In this document: positions 7,255-15,180 of the stretch, in pieces | Layout of the letters: every line of letters begins with the position of its first letter | Position numbering within the stretch: position 1 is the first letter of the stretch | Notes under the pieces: generated by a model | What the model was told of the DNA's origin: nothing | Seen by the model: only the letters and a program-made list of their open reading frames with translations | Database searches by the model: none | Origin: UBA4717 sp002404395 | GTDB lineage: Bacteria; Bacillota; Clostridia; Oscillospirales; CAG-272 | DNA length: 18,725 nt | Reading direction: 5' to 3' | Assembly (NCBI GenBank): GCA_937902275.1 | Contig: CALFNW010000042.1 | Coordinates: 1-18,725 of the forward strand | Translations under genes and position numbers: made by a program

Positions 7255-7794
7255 TTATACGTTCTTGCCCATTTGATACGCCTGATCCATTGCAGGCGTA
7301 TTTTTTACTGTGCCCGATTCATATACGCCGTTAGCAATGATGACGCCCTTTTCGACTGCATCCTCCACGCAGTCCGCATATCCGCGCAAACAGGCAAGAG
7401 TGGTGTCGGCAGATCGGCATTCCTCGTCAGCCATGGTAATAATGTAATAAAACTCCTTGTTATTTACCTCGGTCCAGCGTGCGACCGTGCGGTCAATGAG
7501 CGCCTTGAGTTGTGCGTCAACCGAATAGAAATAGACCGGACTTGCCAGAACCAGGACATCGGCGTCGATCATCTTTTGCAGCACCCCCGCCATATCGTCC
7601 TTACGTACGCACTCGCCGCCATGGTCCCGACAGTAGTAACAGGCGGAACACGGAGCAATTTTCTTTGTTGCCACGCAGATCTTCTCGACTTCGTTACCCG
7701 ACTCTTTTGCGCCTTTCATAAATTCATCGCACAAGATATCGGAATTCCCGCCTTTTCGCGGGCTTCCGGATATAATTAAAATCTTCTTGCCCAT
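7255..7794 (-). CDS. NAD(P)H-dependent FMN reductase / iron-sulfur flavoprotein-like
   Basis: This 179-residue flavodoxin-fold protein has the FMN-phosphate loop 'GSPRKGGNS' at residues 10-18 and 'ASPVYFYSVDAQLKALIDR' in the middle, which shapes the flavin site. Between them is a compact cysteine cluster Cys49-x2-Cys52-x2-Cys55-x6-Cys62. That spacing fits the CX2CX2CX4-7C motif of the iron-sulfur flavoproteins (Isf), so a [4Fe-4S] cluster next to FMN is plausible. It would shuttle electrons from NAD(P)H or ferredoxin to small acceptors such as quinones, nitro compounds or oxygen species. AGGAG lies 9 bases before the ATG and overlaps the stop of the cupin gene 12 bases upstream. It is the last gene of the redox cluster. 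Confidence 0.88.
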   Translation of the reverse strand: MGKKILIISGSPRKGGNSDILCDEFMKGAKESGNEVEKICVATKKIAPCSACYYCRDHGGECVRKDDMAGVLQKMIDADVLVLASPVYFYSVDAQLKALIDRTVARWTEVNNKEFYYIITMADEECRSADTTLACLRGYADCVEDAVEKGVIIANGVYESGTVKNTPAMDQAYQMGKNV

Positions 7795-7806
7795 AAAAAT
7801 TTGCTC

Positions 7807-8226
7807 CTATTTCAATTTTTTATATTCTTCATCGCTCACCGGCTCGCACCACTGACAATGCCCGTTTTCTCCGGGCACCTCCACCGCCAGATGAGAGAAC
7901 CAGCTGTCGGGTGCGGCGCCATGCCAATGTTTCACGCCGGGTGCGATATTTACCACGTCTCCCGGGTGCAGTTCCTGAGGTGCTTTGCCCCATTCACAAT
8001 AATATCCGCGCCCCGCAATGCAGATGAGAATTTGCCCTCCGCCATTCTCGGCGTCGTGAATGTGCCAATTGTTACGACAACCGGGTTCAAAAGTTACATT
8101 GAATATTTTGACCTGCTCAGTCGATACCGGTGCAAGATAGCTTTGCCCGATAAAGTATTGAGCGAAAGCGTCATTGCTGTCTCCGATCGGAAAAACCATA
8201 CTGTCCTGATGTGATTGTTTGTTCAT
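7807..8226 (-). CDS. Small cupin-domain protein
   Basis: This 139-residue single-domain cupin carries motif 1 as 'PGCRNNWHIHDAENGGGQI' (His55, His57, with Gln65 where Glu is usual) and motif 2 as 'PGDVVNIAPGVKHWHG' (His100). Three metal-ligand histidines are therefore present. Proteins of this kind are commonly encoded with flavodoxins, aldo/keto reductases and LysR regulators in Firmicutes; the substrate is unknown. The open frame extends 11 codons upstream, but the ATG at 8226 is chosen because GAGAGGAG (8238-8245) precedes it and homologues begin there. It overlaps nothing and is 12 bases from the downstream reductase. Confidence 0.85.
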   Translation of the reverse strand: MNKQSHQDSMVFPIGDSNDAFAQYFIGQSYLAPVSTEQVKIFNVTFEPGCRNNWHIHDAENGGGQILICIAGRGYYCEWGKAPQELHPGDVVNIAPGVKHWHGAAPDSWFSHLAVEVPGENGHCQWCEPVSDEEYKKLK

Positions 8227-8280
8227 AATAATTTGCACTCCTCTCATAAATTCTAACAAAACTTCATCGTGTCGGAAATT

Positions 8281-8294
8281 GCGGCGTTCGCCGC
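8281..8294. repeat. Perfect short GC hairpin in the flavodoxin-cupin gap
   Basis: GCGGCG-TT-CGCCGC forms a compact stem 23 bases past the flavodoxin stop. The following minus-strand bases (AATTTCC) are too poor in T for an efficient terminator. It may trim or stabilise the mRNA 3' end between the two genes. The 8227-8316 gap contains nothing else I can support. Confidence 0.45.
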
Positions 8295-8316
8295 TGTTGC
8301 AACAAATCCTTTTAAA

Positions 8317-8997
8317 TCACAGTCCAAGCTCGTCGACCCACTTGCGGACGGTGTTGTCGGATGCACTGCCGGAAAACCGCTGACCTTCCTGCCATGTACC
8401 GCCGTTTGCCATTGCTTCAAGCAAACTGCCGCTCTGTCCTATGCCGGAAGATGCGGATGTCGCAAAGGGTATGACGGTCTTGCCTGTAAAATCATTGCTT
8501 TTTACAAAATTATCCACCGGCCACGCCGCAATGCCCCACCAGATAGGATATCCGATGAACACGGTGTCGTAATCGTCAAAGTTTTCGACTTCGGCAACGG
8601 TAAGCTCCACATCGCGAAGCGCTTCGTCATCATGTTCACGGCATACGCGGCTGTCGCTGTTTGTCCAATTCAGATCTTCCGAAGTATACGGCTCGGCAGG
8701 CGTGATCTCAAAAATGTCGGCGCCAAGCTCGTCTGCAATCGTCTCAGCCACCGCTTTGGTGTTGCCCGTGGCGGAAAAATATGCCACCAACACCTTGCTT
8801 TCGGTATCGGAGCCGTCTGTGCTTTCGGACACAGTCTCTTCGGATACGGTATCATTAGATGTTTCTTCATGCGTACTTGCATCGCTTGATGATGTCTGTG
8901 TGTCCTGCCCGCTGTTCGTATCACCGCCGCAAGCGGCAAAAGTCAGGATCAACAGAGCAACTAAAAGTAAACTGCCGATCTTATAAAAGTTTTTCAT
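8317..8997 (-). CDS. Flavodoxin-domain lipoprotein
   Basis: This 226-residue exported flavodoxin has a signal peptide with a hydrophobic core (residues ~8-20) ending in lipobox FAAC (Cys23), so it is predicted to be lipid-anchored outside the membrane. A Ser/Thr/Asp/Glu-rich linker (24-67) leads to a flavodoxin_4-type domain with the FMN-phosphate loop 'YFSATGNTKAVAE' near 73-85 and 'GYPIWWGIAAWPVDNF' around the isoalloxazine site. It probably carries electrons at the cell surface, perhaps for the redox enzymes encoded around it; its partner is unknown. AAGGAGG overlaps the stop codon of the upstream alcohol dehydrogenase, a coupled arrangement. The start ATG at 8997 is unambiguous. Confidence 0.9.
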   Translation of the reverse strand: MKNFYKIGSLLLVALLILTFAACGGDTNSGQDTQTSSSDASTHEETSNDTVSEETVSESTDGSDTESKVLVAYFSATGNTKAVAETIADELGADIFEITPAEPYTSEDLNWTNSDSRVCREHDDEALRDVELTVAEVENFDDYDTVFIGYPIWWGIAAWPVDNFVKSNDFTGKTVIPFATSASSGIGQSGSLLEAMANGGTWQEGQRFSGSASDNTVRKWVDELGL

Positions 8998-9009
8998 AGT
9001 GTATCCTCC

Positions 9010-10166
9010 TTACATACATTCCTTCAAAATCTCGTATATCTCATCATGAGTGAGAGTCTTGCAGCAACCGGCTGTGAGATTTGCGGAATCAGCGATCGCG
9101 CGAAAATCGGTGTCGGTGCATATCCCAAGCTCTTTAAAGCTTGCCGGCAGACCGATCTCCTTGATAAATGCCGTCAGCGCCTTTATTCCTGCCAAAGCCG
9201 TATCTTCTGCCGTGCCTGTTGCCGCAATCCCCCAAACATTCTGCGCAAAACGTGCAAAGCGCGCTGTGCCAGACTTGTAGATATGACGATACAGTACAGG
9301 ATGAATTACTGCCAACCCCGCTCCGTGATTGCAGTCAGTGTACGCACCGAGCTGATGCTCGATCTGATGAGCCTGAAAATCCGTGACCTTACCGAGTTTC
9401 AGCAGACCGTTTTCCGCCATAGCGGCTGCCCACGCAAGCTCGCTTCTGACATCGTAATTTTCGGGGTCCTTAAGCAATACGCGAATATTGCGGATAACAC
9501 TGCGCATAAGCGCTTCATTTATATCATCCGAAAGATTGTTCAGATCCGGTTTTCCGAAATAGGTCTCCATAGCGTGACTCAAGGTATCGAATGCCCCGGA
9601 AATTACCTGCTTCATGGGAACAGACAGCGAATAACACGGATCAAGAAACGCAAAATCCGCCTGGGCGCCCCACAGCGCCCCTTGACTTTCTTTTCTTCAT
9701 GAGTGATAACCGCGCCGCTGTTCATCTCACTTCCGGTGCCGAACACCGTCACTATAACGCCCAGAGGGATAAACTTTGACGGCAATGTATGCTTTATATT
9801 CTCAAGCGTCCAAAGATCTTCGTCAAGCTCCGCCTGCGCCGCTACCACCTTGCAACAGTCTGACACCGAACCGCCGCCTACCGCAAGTATCAGATCGACG
9901 CGGTTTTCACGTGCAAGCTTTGCCCCCTCCTGTACCTTGTCATACGTCGGATTCGGCATAATTCCGTGAAATTCAACAATGTGCTTTCCCGCTGCATTAA
10001 GAATACCGATAATTTCATCGTATATCCCGTTCTGCTTGATCGAACCTCCGCCGTAAGCAAGCATGACCGTCTCGCCGTAGTTTTTAAGCAAACATCCGAG
10101 ATACTCGCTCACGCCTCCCCTGCCGAAGTACACCTTGGTTTTATTTTCATAAATAAAATTATTCAA
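9010..10166 (-). pseudogene. Iron-containing alcohol dehydrogenase, frameshifted
   Basis: Two abutting frames together make a complete ~385-residue group III Fe-dependent alcohol dehydrogenase (YqhD/BDH-like, NAD(P)H-linked reduction of aldehydes). The first frame begins at a TTG (10166) behind GGAGGGG and carries the nucleotide loop 'GGGSVSD'. The second holds the metal ligands in 'AFDTLSHAME', 'HQIEH' and 'CNHGAG', all intact. The frames part at the CCCC run 9678-9681 (GGGG in the sense direction). Adding one G restores an uninterrupted protein through 'KVKGALWGAQADFAFLDP', and the length becomes exactly 386 codons. Nothing else is degraded, so this is either a very recent inactivation, a slippage site or an assembly error. 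It is the first structural gene after the LysR gene. Confidence 0.88.
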
Positions 10167-10198
10167 AACGTCCCCTCCCTTTTGTTCTTTCAGACTCT

Positions 10199-10244
10199 AT
10201 TATAAACAAAGCAAGACCTTTTTGGAAGTCTCGCTTTGTTTATA
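10199..10244 (-). promoter_or_regulatory. 17-bp dyad with overlapping -10 element before the alcohol dehydrogenase
   Basis: Arms 10201-10217 and 10228-10244 (GTCTCGCTTTGTTTATA in the right arm) match as reverse complements at 16 of 17 positions, around a 10-base loop. On the minus strand a TATAAT (10199-10204) overlaps the distal arm with only a poor -35 (TTCCAA). It sits between the LysR gene and the alcohol dehydrogenase. It could be the regulator's operator, a terminator for the LysR transcript, or both. The A/T-rich arms and the lack of a following T run argue against a simple terminator. Confidence 0.55.
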
Positions 10245-10266
10245 AGTATATACCTTTAGGTTATAA

Positions 10267-11169
10267 TCAGCCGAACAGTTCACGGCTGGTATTTTTTGCC
10301 GCGTCCAAAAAACGGCGCACCGCAGGGGACGGCTCGGGCGAATGAAGGATCCCATACGGAATATTGTGTTCCCATTCCGTAGGAATGACCTTAAGCAACG
10401 GATGCACATTTGCCCAACCGGGGATCGCCAGCAATATGTCGTCGGTGTTTTCGCAACGATTGAATACATCCATTCCGTAAAAATCAAAATCTACTATGCG
10501 TATCTGCGGATGGTGTTGCCACAGATCATCACGCAACTGATCCACATAATGACTCCACCCACGGTGCATCAGCAACAGATTTTCACCGTACAGATCGGAG
10601 ATCTGCAATCTGTCTTTTTCCGCCAGACGGTGGTGGACCGAGACGGCACAGGAAAAAGGAGCGCGTGTCAACTCAAGTCCGTCACACCCTCGCAGATGAA
10701 GCATAGTCTCGTCAAAAATGCCTCCTATCACATCAATGTTTTTGCCGAGATTTGCAAGGATCTCCCTCGCGTTTTCCGGAGTGTTTTCAAAAGGAACGAT
10801 CTGAAATTTGATATCCGGATACAGCGTCTGTATCTTTGCCCACAATCCCATAAGAAGCTGTGCAGGGGTCATAGGAGAAGATCCGATGCGAATAATGCTT
10901 GCGTCCTCTATCATAGCATTTTTTGCCCGTGTTACCGAATCACGACAATACCCGATAATATATTTCGCGTCCTGATATACAGAGCGTCCGGCTCTTGTAA
11001 GGCGCAGTCCGCGATGATTACGCTCAAAAAGCTTCACGCCGAGAGATTTCTCAAGTGAGTTGATCTGCTTGATGACCGCCGTGGGCGTAATATAGCTCTC
11101 ATCGGCTGCTTTGCTGAAGCTGCCGGCGTCCGCCACACGGATAAAGGTTTCAAGTTGAGGATTATACAT
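10267..11169 (-). CDS. LysR-family transcriptional regulator
   Basis: This 300-residue protein has an N-terminal winged helix-turn-helix (residues 1-60: 'FIRVADAGSFSKAADESYIT' and 'LEKSLGVKLFERN', both typical of the family). A linker helix and a two-lobed periplasmic-binding-like effector domain (about 90-295) follow. Length and architecture are standard. It lies directly upstream of, and in the same direction as, the alcohol dehydrogenase-flavodoxin-cupin-reductase genes, and so is the likely regulator of that redox cluster. The effector is unknown. It starts 34 bases after the rRNA methyltransferase stop with GAGAGG about 10 bases before the ATG, so it may be partly co-transcribed with that gene. 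Confidence 0.92.
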   Translation of the reverse strand: MYNPQLETFIRVADAGSFSKAADESYITPTAVIKQINSLEKSLGVKLFERNHRGLRLTRAGRSVYQDAKYIIGYCRDSVTRAKNAMIEDASIIRIGSSPMTPAQLLMGLWAKIQTLYPDIKFQIVPFENTPENAREILANLGKNIDVIGGIFDETMLHLRGCDGLELTRAPFSCAVSVHHRLAEKDRLQISDLYGENLLLMHRGWSHYVDQLRDDLWQHHPQIRIVDFDFYGMDVFNRCENTDDILLAIPGWANVHPLLKVIPTEWEHNIPYGILHSPEPSPAVRRFLDAAKNTSRELFG

Positions 11170-11203
11170 ATAAATATTCCTCTCTTAAATCATACCGAAA
11201 TAC

Positions 11204-12592
11204 TTATGCACGTGAAATCAATACCACCGTCTCCACATGCCCTGTACGCGGGAACAGATCGAACGGAAAAGCTTCGGTGCAACCGTAGCCAAGCTCACCG
11301 AAAAGCTTAACATCTCGCGCAAGCGTGTCGGGATTGCAGGAAATGTACACTACCCTGTCCGGTTCAAGAGACGCAATATCGGATATTACCTTCGGGTCAA
11401 GCCCCTTGCGCGGAGGATCGACCGCTATTACATTCGGCTGTGCCCCGTCTTCGAGATACTTCGTAAATCCGACAGCGTCCGAGCTTACAAAGCTTGCATT
11501 TTCAAAAGCGTTGAGCTCTGCGTTTTCACGGGCGTTGTCTATCGCCTCGGGCACGATCTCCACTCCAAGCAGGCGGTTCTCACGATTTGCCATACACATT
11601 CCGACGGTTCCCACTCCGCAGTATAAGTCAACAAGCGTTTCACCGTCTGCAAGCGCCGCAAGATTTGACGCCTTATTATACAAAAGCTCCGCCGCGGCAC
11701 GATTAACCTGATAAAACGCGCTTTTTGATATTTTGAAACGTCTGCCGCACAGCTCGTCGAATATATAGTCCCGTCCGTAAAGCAGCCGATATTTACCCGA
11801 CAACACCACATTTGTATTTTCGGTATTTATATTTACAAGCACGCCCACCACCTGCGGGAACTCGCGTTTGACAAGTTCGATCAACTCAGGCTCGCACGGC
11901 AGACTTTTCGCATTTATAACTATGCACAAAAGCACCTCTCCCGTCATCTCGCCATAGCGAAGGTAAATGTGCCGAAGCATTCCGCGCCCTGTCGATTCAT
12001 CATACGCCGAAAGCCGCTTTTCTTCGAAAAACGCACGCAGCTTTGAAACGATTTTCCCGAAAATATCGGGCGACAACCGACAGTCGCAACAGTCGCATAT
12101 CTCATGCGTATGTCCGGCAAAAAAACCGATTTTGAGTCTGCCGCTTTTAGAGTCAAAACCGATCGGATACTGTGCTTTGTTACGATATCCGTCCGCTTTG
12201 TCCGCAGTTTGGACCGGATGCACGACAATATCCGAAAGTCCGGCACGTCTGAATGCGGCGGCGACAAAGCCGCGCTTTAATTCAAGCTCATATTCATAAG
12301 TAATATGACGGCTTACACAGCCGCCGCAGCGTTTATATGCCGCGCACTCGTTCTCGCGCCTGTAAGACGAAGCGGAGAGCACTTCTTCTATCCTCGCGAC
12401 CGCATAGCTTTTTGCTGTTTTGATTATCTGTACGCGAAGTCTGTCTCCCGTGACTCCGCCCTTTATAAACACGGCAATACCGTTGATCCTGCCTATACCG
12501 TCACCGAAGTTGTTGACATCAGTCACTTCGGTTTCGTAAATACCTCCCTTGACAAGCGTGCAATTTTTATCCGCCGAATTTGGTTTTGTCAT
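11204..12592 (-). CDS. rlmD: 23S rRNA (uracil-5-)-methyltransferase, RlmD/RumA family
   Basis: This 462-residue AdoMet-dependent RNA m5U methyltransferase has an N-terminal TRAM domain (about 12-70), then Cys83-x5-Cys89-x2-Cys92 plus a later Cys in 'EICDCCDC' as ligands of the RumA-type [4Fe-4S] cluster. The methyltransferase fold has 'DLYCGVGTVGM' for AdoMet and 'DPPRKGL', and the catalytic nucleophile lies in 'YISCNPDTLARD'. The base Glu is in 'GHVETV' near the C terminus. In Firmicutes such enzymes may modify U747 as well as U1939, so RlmD versus RlmCD is not resolved. The ATG at 12592 (AGAGGG 6 bases before) is preferred to a GTG seven codons upstream. It is probably a housekeeping gene flanking the accessory region. 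Confidence 0.92.
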   Translation of the reverse strand: MTKPNSADKNCTLVKGGIYETEVTDVNNFGDGIGRINGIAVFIKGGVTGDRLRVQIIKTAKSYAVARIEEVLSASSYRRENECAAYKRCGGCVSRHITYEYELELKRGFVAAAFRRAGLSDIVVHPVQTADKADGYRNKAQYPIGFDSKSGRLKIGFFAGHTHEICDCCDCRLSPDIFGKIVSKLRAFFEEKRLSAYDESTGRGMLRHIYLRYGEMTGEVLLCIVINAKSLPCEPELIELVKREFPQVVGVLVNINTENTNVVLSGKYRLLYGRDYIFDELCGRRFKISKSAFYQVNRAAAELLYNKASNLAALADGETLVDLYCGVGTVGMCMANRENRLLGVEIVPEAIDNARENAELNAFENASFVSSDAVGFTKYLEDGAQPNVIAVDPPRKGLDPKVISDIASLEPDRVVYISCNPDTLARDVKLFGELGYGCTEAFPFDLFPRTGHVETVVLISRA

Positions 12593-12633
12593 ACCGTTCC
12601 CTCTTAATTTCACCTATGTATGTTTCTTTATAA

Positions 12634-12662
12634 ATTATAATATTTTCGCCCGACCTTGTCAA
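12634..12662 (-). promoter_or_regulatory. Consensus sigma-70 promoter of the rRNA methyltransferase
   Basis: On the minus strand there is TTGACA (12657-12662), 17 bases, TATAAT (12634-12639), a perfect consensus pair. The transcript start is expected near 12627, about 35 bases before the ATG at 12592. It probably also feeds the LysR gene. Confidence 0.88.
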
Positions 12663-12685
12663 GGCATAAATATTCGCCGAGAGGC

Positions 12686-12714
12686 TTGACAAAACACCGG
12701 AATATGTTTATTAT
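12686..12714 (+). promoter_or_regulatory. Sigma-70 promoter of the divergent plus-strand gene
   Basis: TTGACA (12686-12691), 17 bases, TATTAT (12709-12714). It points away from the methyltransferase promoter, with the two -35 elements separated by only 23 bases. Start is expected near 12721, followed by AAGGAG (12738-12743) and a GTG at 12753. Confidence 0.82.
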
Positions 12715-12752
12715 TATCGTATTCTCACAAAGCAAGCAAGGAGAAATTCACC

Positions 12753-13239
12753 GTGGACAACGTAATTATAAAAAACAAGAAACGTTAAGTTATTCAGTGA
12801 AAACCCGAGAAATGCCGACGTATTTGAGACTATCAGACGATGGGAAGATATACGCTTGAAAAAGCTTTTACGCGAAGATCAAAAGATCATGCTTCGCAAC
12901 CCCGCACAAGAGCATACGCTTTTGATAAATGAGCGTAGCGAATATGAGCTTGTCCCTTACAGGGAGGTCAAAACCCGCGACGAAAATATCAGAGTCTTTG
13001 TATTTGAACGAAATAGTAAGAGCTGTGCCGTCTGCTGGCACAAAACAGGCAATGGCATACTGAAGCTGCCGCTTGCCTGCGATAATGTGATTTATGAGGA
13101 TGCACTCGGCAAAACTCGGGTGCCGCTCAGACGCGACGGCGGATCCTTGCTTTTGCCGCTTGAAAACAAACGCTACTTAAGCGCAGAATGTGCAATTTCA
13201 GAGCTTGTATCGGCGCTTTCCGAATCTACTCTGCTGTGA
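12753..13239 (+). pseudogene. Frame-disrupted gene, possible glycoside-hydrolase C-terminal domain
   Basis: A good promoter and AAGGAG (9 bases upstream) lead to a GTG at 12753, but this frame ends after 11 codons at TAA. A second frame, open from about 12760 to 13239, encodes ~155 protein-like residues: 'ENPRNADVFETIRRWEDIR', 'PAQEHTLLINERSEYELVPY' and a beta-rich end. The two join if the A run 12770-12775 is one base too long or two too short, giving about 161 residues. A TTG at 12856 could start a 127-residue form but has no ribosome binding site. The RWED...EYELVP section recalls the C-terminal sandwich of some clostridial carbohydrate-active enzymes, but I cannot assign a family. It could be a real small gene or the end of a deleted larger one. 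Confidence 0.6.
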
Positions 13240-13287
13240 AGAACGGATATGACGAATTTGTCATCGCAAAATTGTGTAAGCCAACCT

Positions 13288-14911
13288 TCACACCGGATAA
13301 TCTATTCCGAGTATATCAAAGAATTCACGCATACTGTCACAGTCGCCGCACCCCCAAATTTGACCGCAGTATAGTAAAGTTATATAGAAATCACCTTTAC
13401 TGAAAATACGATCCCTCACTATCTCGGCTGTTACACCGATAAGTCGTCGATACTGTTCAGGTTCTATGTCAAACTCCCGCACTACTTTGAATTTATTATC
13501 GGTTTCATCTTCCTCCCGACATTCCACATGACCTTTGGTGTCGATCCTATAATGGATGAATCAGGCATGATCACAGCTATCCCTCGCCTCATTTCAATCA
13601 ATGTCGCCTCATTGAGCATTTCGATCAATTCAAATGTACCGCCGAATCCGTAAGGGTACGGGCCGTATACGTTTCCGCCTCCATCGGATATGTATATTTG
13701 CATTATATCATAACTGCGCGGCACCGAATCGACGTCGGTACTGATAAGCCCTTCTGCTATTTCATCGAGCTTATCTCGGTCAACCGAATATTCTTTTGCA
13801 GTCTCGCTGTCGGATATTTCGAGGGCTTTCCCGTATTTTATTTCCGCTTCGTTACCAAGCTTTTTATTAACATACTTAAGCCCGCCGTCCTCCGAGATAC
13901 GGAATATTGCCGTTGATCCGTCGGCGATGCCATGGACGGCAATGCTCAATATCCCGTCCTCGCATTTGAGGCCGTTTAATGTATCATCAAATCCTGTTGA
14001 ATTCAAGTACATGAGCCGATCATATATATACTTGACCGGTCCGTCGCAAAAAGTATATGGCCCTTTCCATTTGCCCCAAGCGTCGGTAAGATACACATAT
14101 TTAGGTTCTTCAATAACAGGTTGAATTAAGTTTACCGCCCCAAATATGTCAGTTTGAGCAGCACGCAGTTCTCGAACCATGTCTGTGGGCAATTCAAACT
14201 TTACCTCAGCCGACTCTGAAAGATACGAAAAGTATTCGTAAAAGTCGTCAACATACTTAATTTTATCACTTGCAGTACCAAGCACTCCGTCCCCGTTTAT
14301 TGTATAGACCACTGCTTCTTCGAATTTCGGAACATATGTTGCAAAGGATAATGTTTGCTGAATCTCACCGCGGTTCATCGGAACCAGCGTGATTTTCGGC
14401 AACGATTCGTCATACTTTTGACTGTTTCCTGCATAATCTCCGACAAATACGACGTCTATCCGATTATCCCCGCCTTTTAACTTAAAAACCTTATTTTTAA
14501 GATCGATCGAATATCCGTCTAACTCAGCTTTCTTTAACAAGCCTTCTTCCGCCTCTTTGTCAAACAAACCTATCAACGCAGTCTCAGCTTCGGTCTCGCT
14601 TTCATCGGGATTAAAGATCAAAAGATTACAGTATATATAGACCTTATCGTTTTCTATTTTGAAATTTGAAAAACTGCTTTTGTCAGTATCAATTTCAATA
14701 GTTTCCCCCTGAAAACCGGCTTAGCCGTACCGCCGAATTCCAACGGAATTTTCTCATCTGTACTGTCCGAAACCTTAATTTCGGTATCTTTGTTTTCTGT
14801 ATTCTCGCTTCCTTGGGGTTTGTTTGATATCATTAACCAAAATACACCGACAAATATAAGCAGCACAGCCAATAATATAATTTTTTTCAATACCTTATTC
14901 GTTTTAGCCAT
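13288..14911 (-). pseudogene. Membrane-anchored protein of unknown function, two frameshifts
   Basis: Three consecutive frames add up to one 541-residue protein if two single bases are restored; 1624+2 bases is exactly 542 codons. The first frame (from ATG 14911) holds an N-terminal transmembrane anchor (about residues 8-28) and an acidic linker. It leaves frame at the CCCCC run 14705-14709, after which 'ETIEIDTDKSSF' continues in the next frame. The second break lies near 13554-13563, where the frame shifts again before 'RIDTKGHVECREEDETDNKF'. The body is acidic, beta-rich and aromatic, and resembles extracytoplasmic clostridial proteins with unknown ligands. I recognise no catalytic motif. 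The start is supported only by a weak GGGATGGG. Confidence 0.75.
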
Positions 14912-14997
14912 CCCATCCCATTTAAAATATTTTCTATTTTCGCACTACGCAAATCGCTTGTAGCATTGTATAACACGTCAAGCAACAATCACTTCTG

Positions 14998-15168
14998 CTA
15001 AAGCAACGAATCGCCGACATAATACCGGCGCTCGAAAAGCATTATGTCGAGGGCATCGGCAGTTTCCGCAAGCTCATTCGGTGAGTTGCACTTTCCAAGC
15101 ATACTTTCGCGCTTTGCATCAAGCAATATGTTTCGTCAAAAATACTGTTTGCTTAATTTTTTCAACAT
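14998..15168 (-). pseudogene. Small orphan C-terminal fragment with an internal TGA
   Basis: Downstream of gene A a frame runs from ATG 15168 (no clear ribosome binding site) through ten codons to TGA (15136-15138). It then stays open for 45 codons to TAG at 14998. The second part is convincingly protein-like ('NSPNELAETADALDIMLFER', 'RYYVGDSLL' at the end) and carries the only coding signal in the 14912-15180 gap. It is probably the tail of a lost or rearranged gene. Selenocysteine readthrough is unlikely because the segment starts with no recognisable selenoprotein context. Confidence 0.4.
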
Positions 15169-15180
15169 TACGAGTAACGA

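Noticed and set aside
8269..8889. 206-codon open frame on the plus strand opposite the flavodoxin lipoprotein
   Set aside because: It is antisense to a gene with a clear signal peptide and FMN loop, is rich in Cys and Arg like most shadow frames, and has no ribosome binding site.
10342..11058. 238-codon plus-strand frame opposite the LysR gene
   Set aside because: The opposite strand encodes a full-length LysR protein with canonical domains; this frame has no recognisable motif or ribosome binding site.
15136..15138. TGA read as selenocysteine in the fragment after gene A
   Set aside because: There is no recognisable selenoprotein motif around it, no visible SECIS-like stem directly after it, and the flanking fragment looks like debris.
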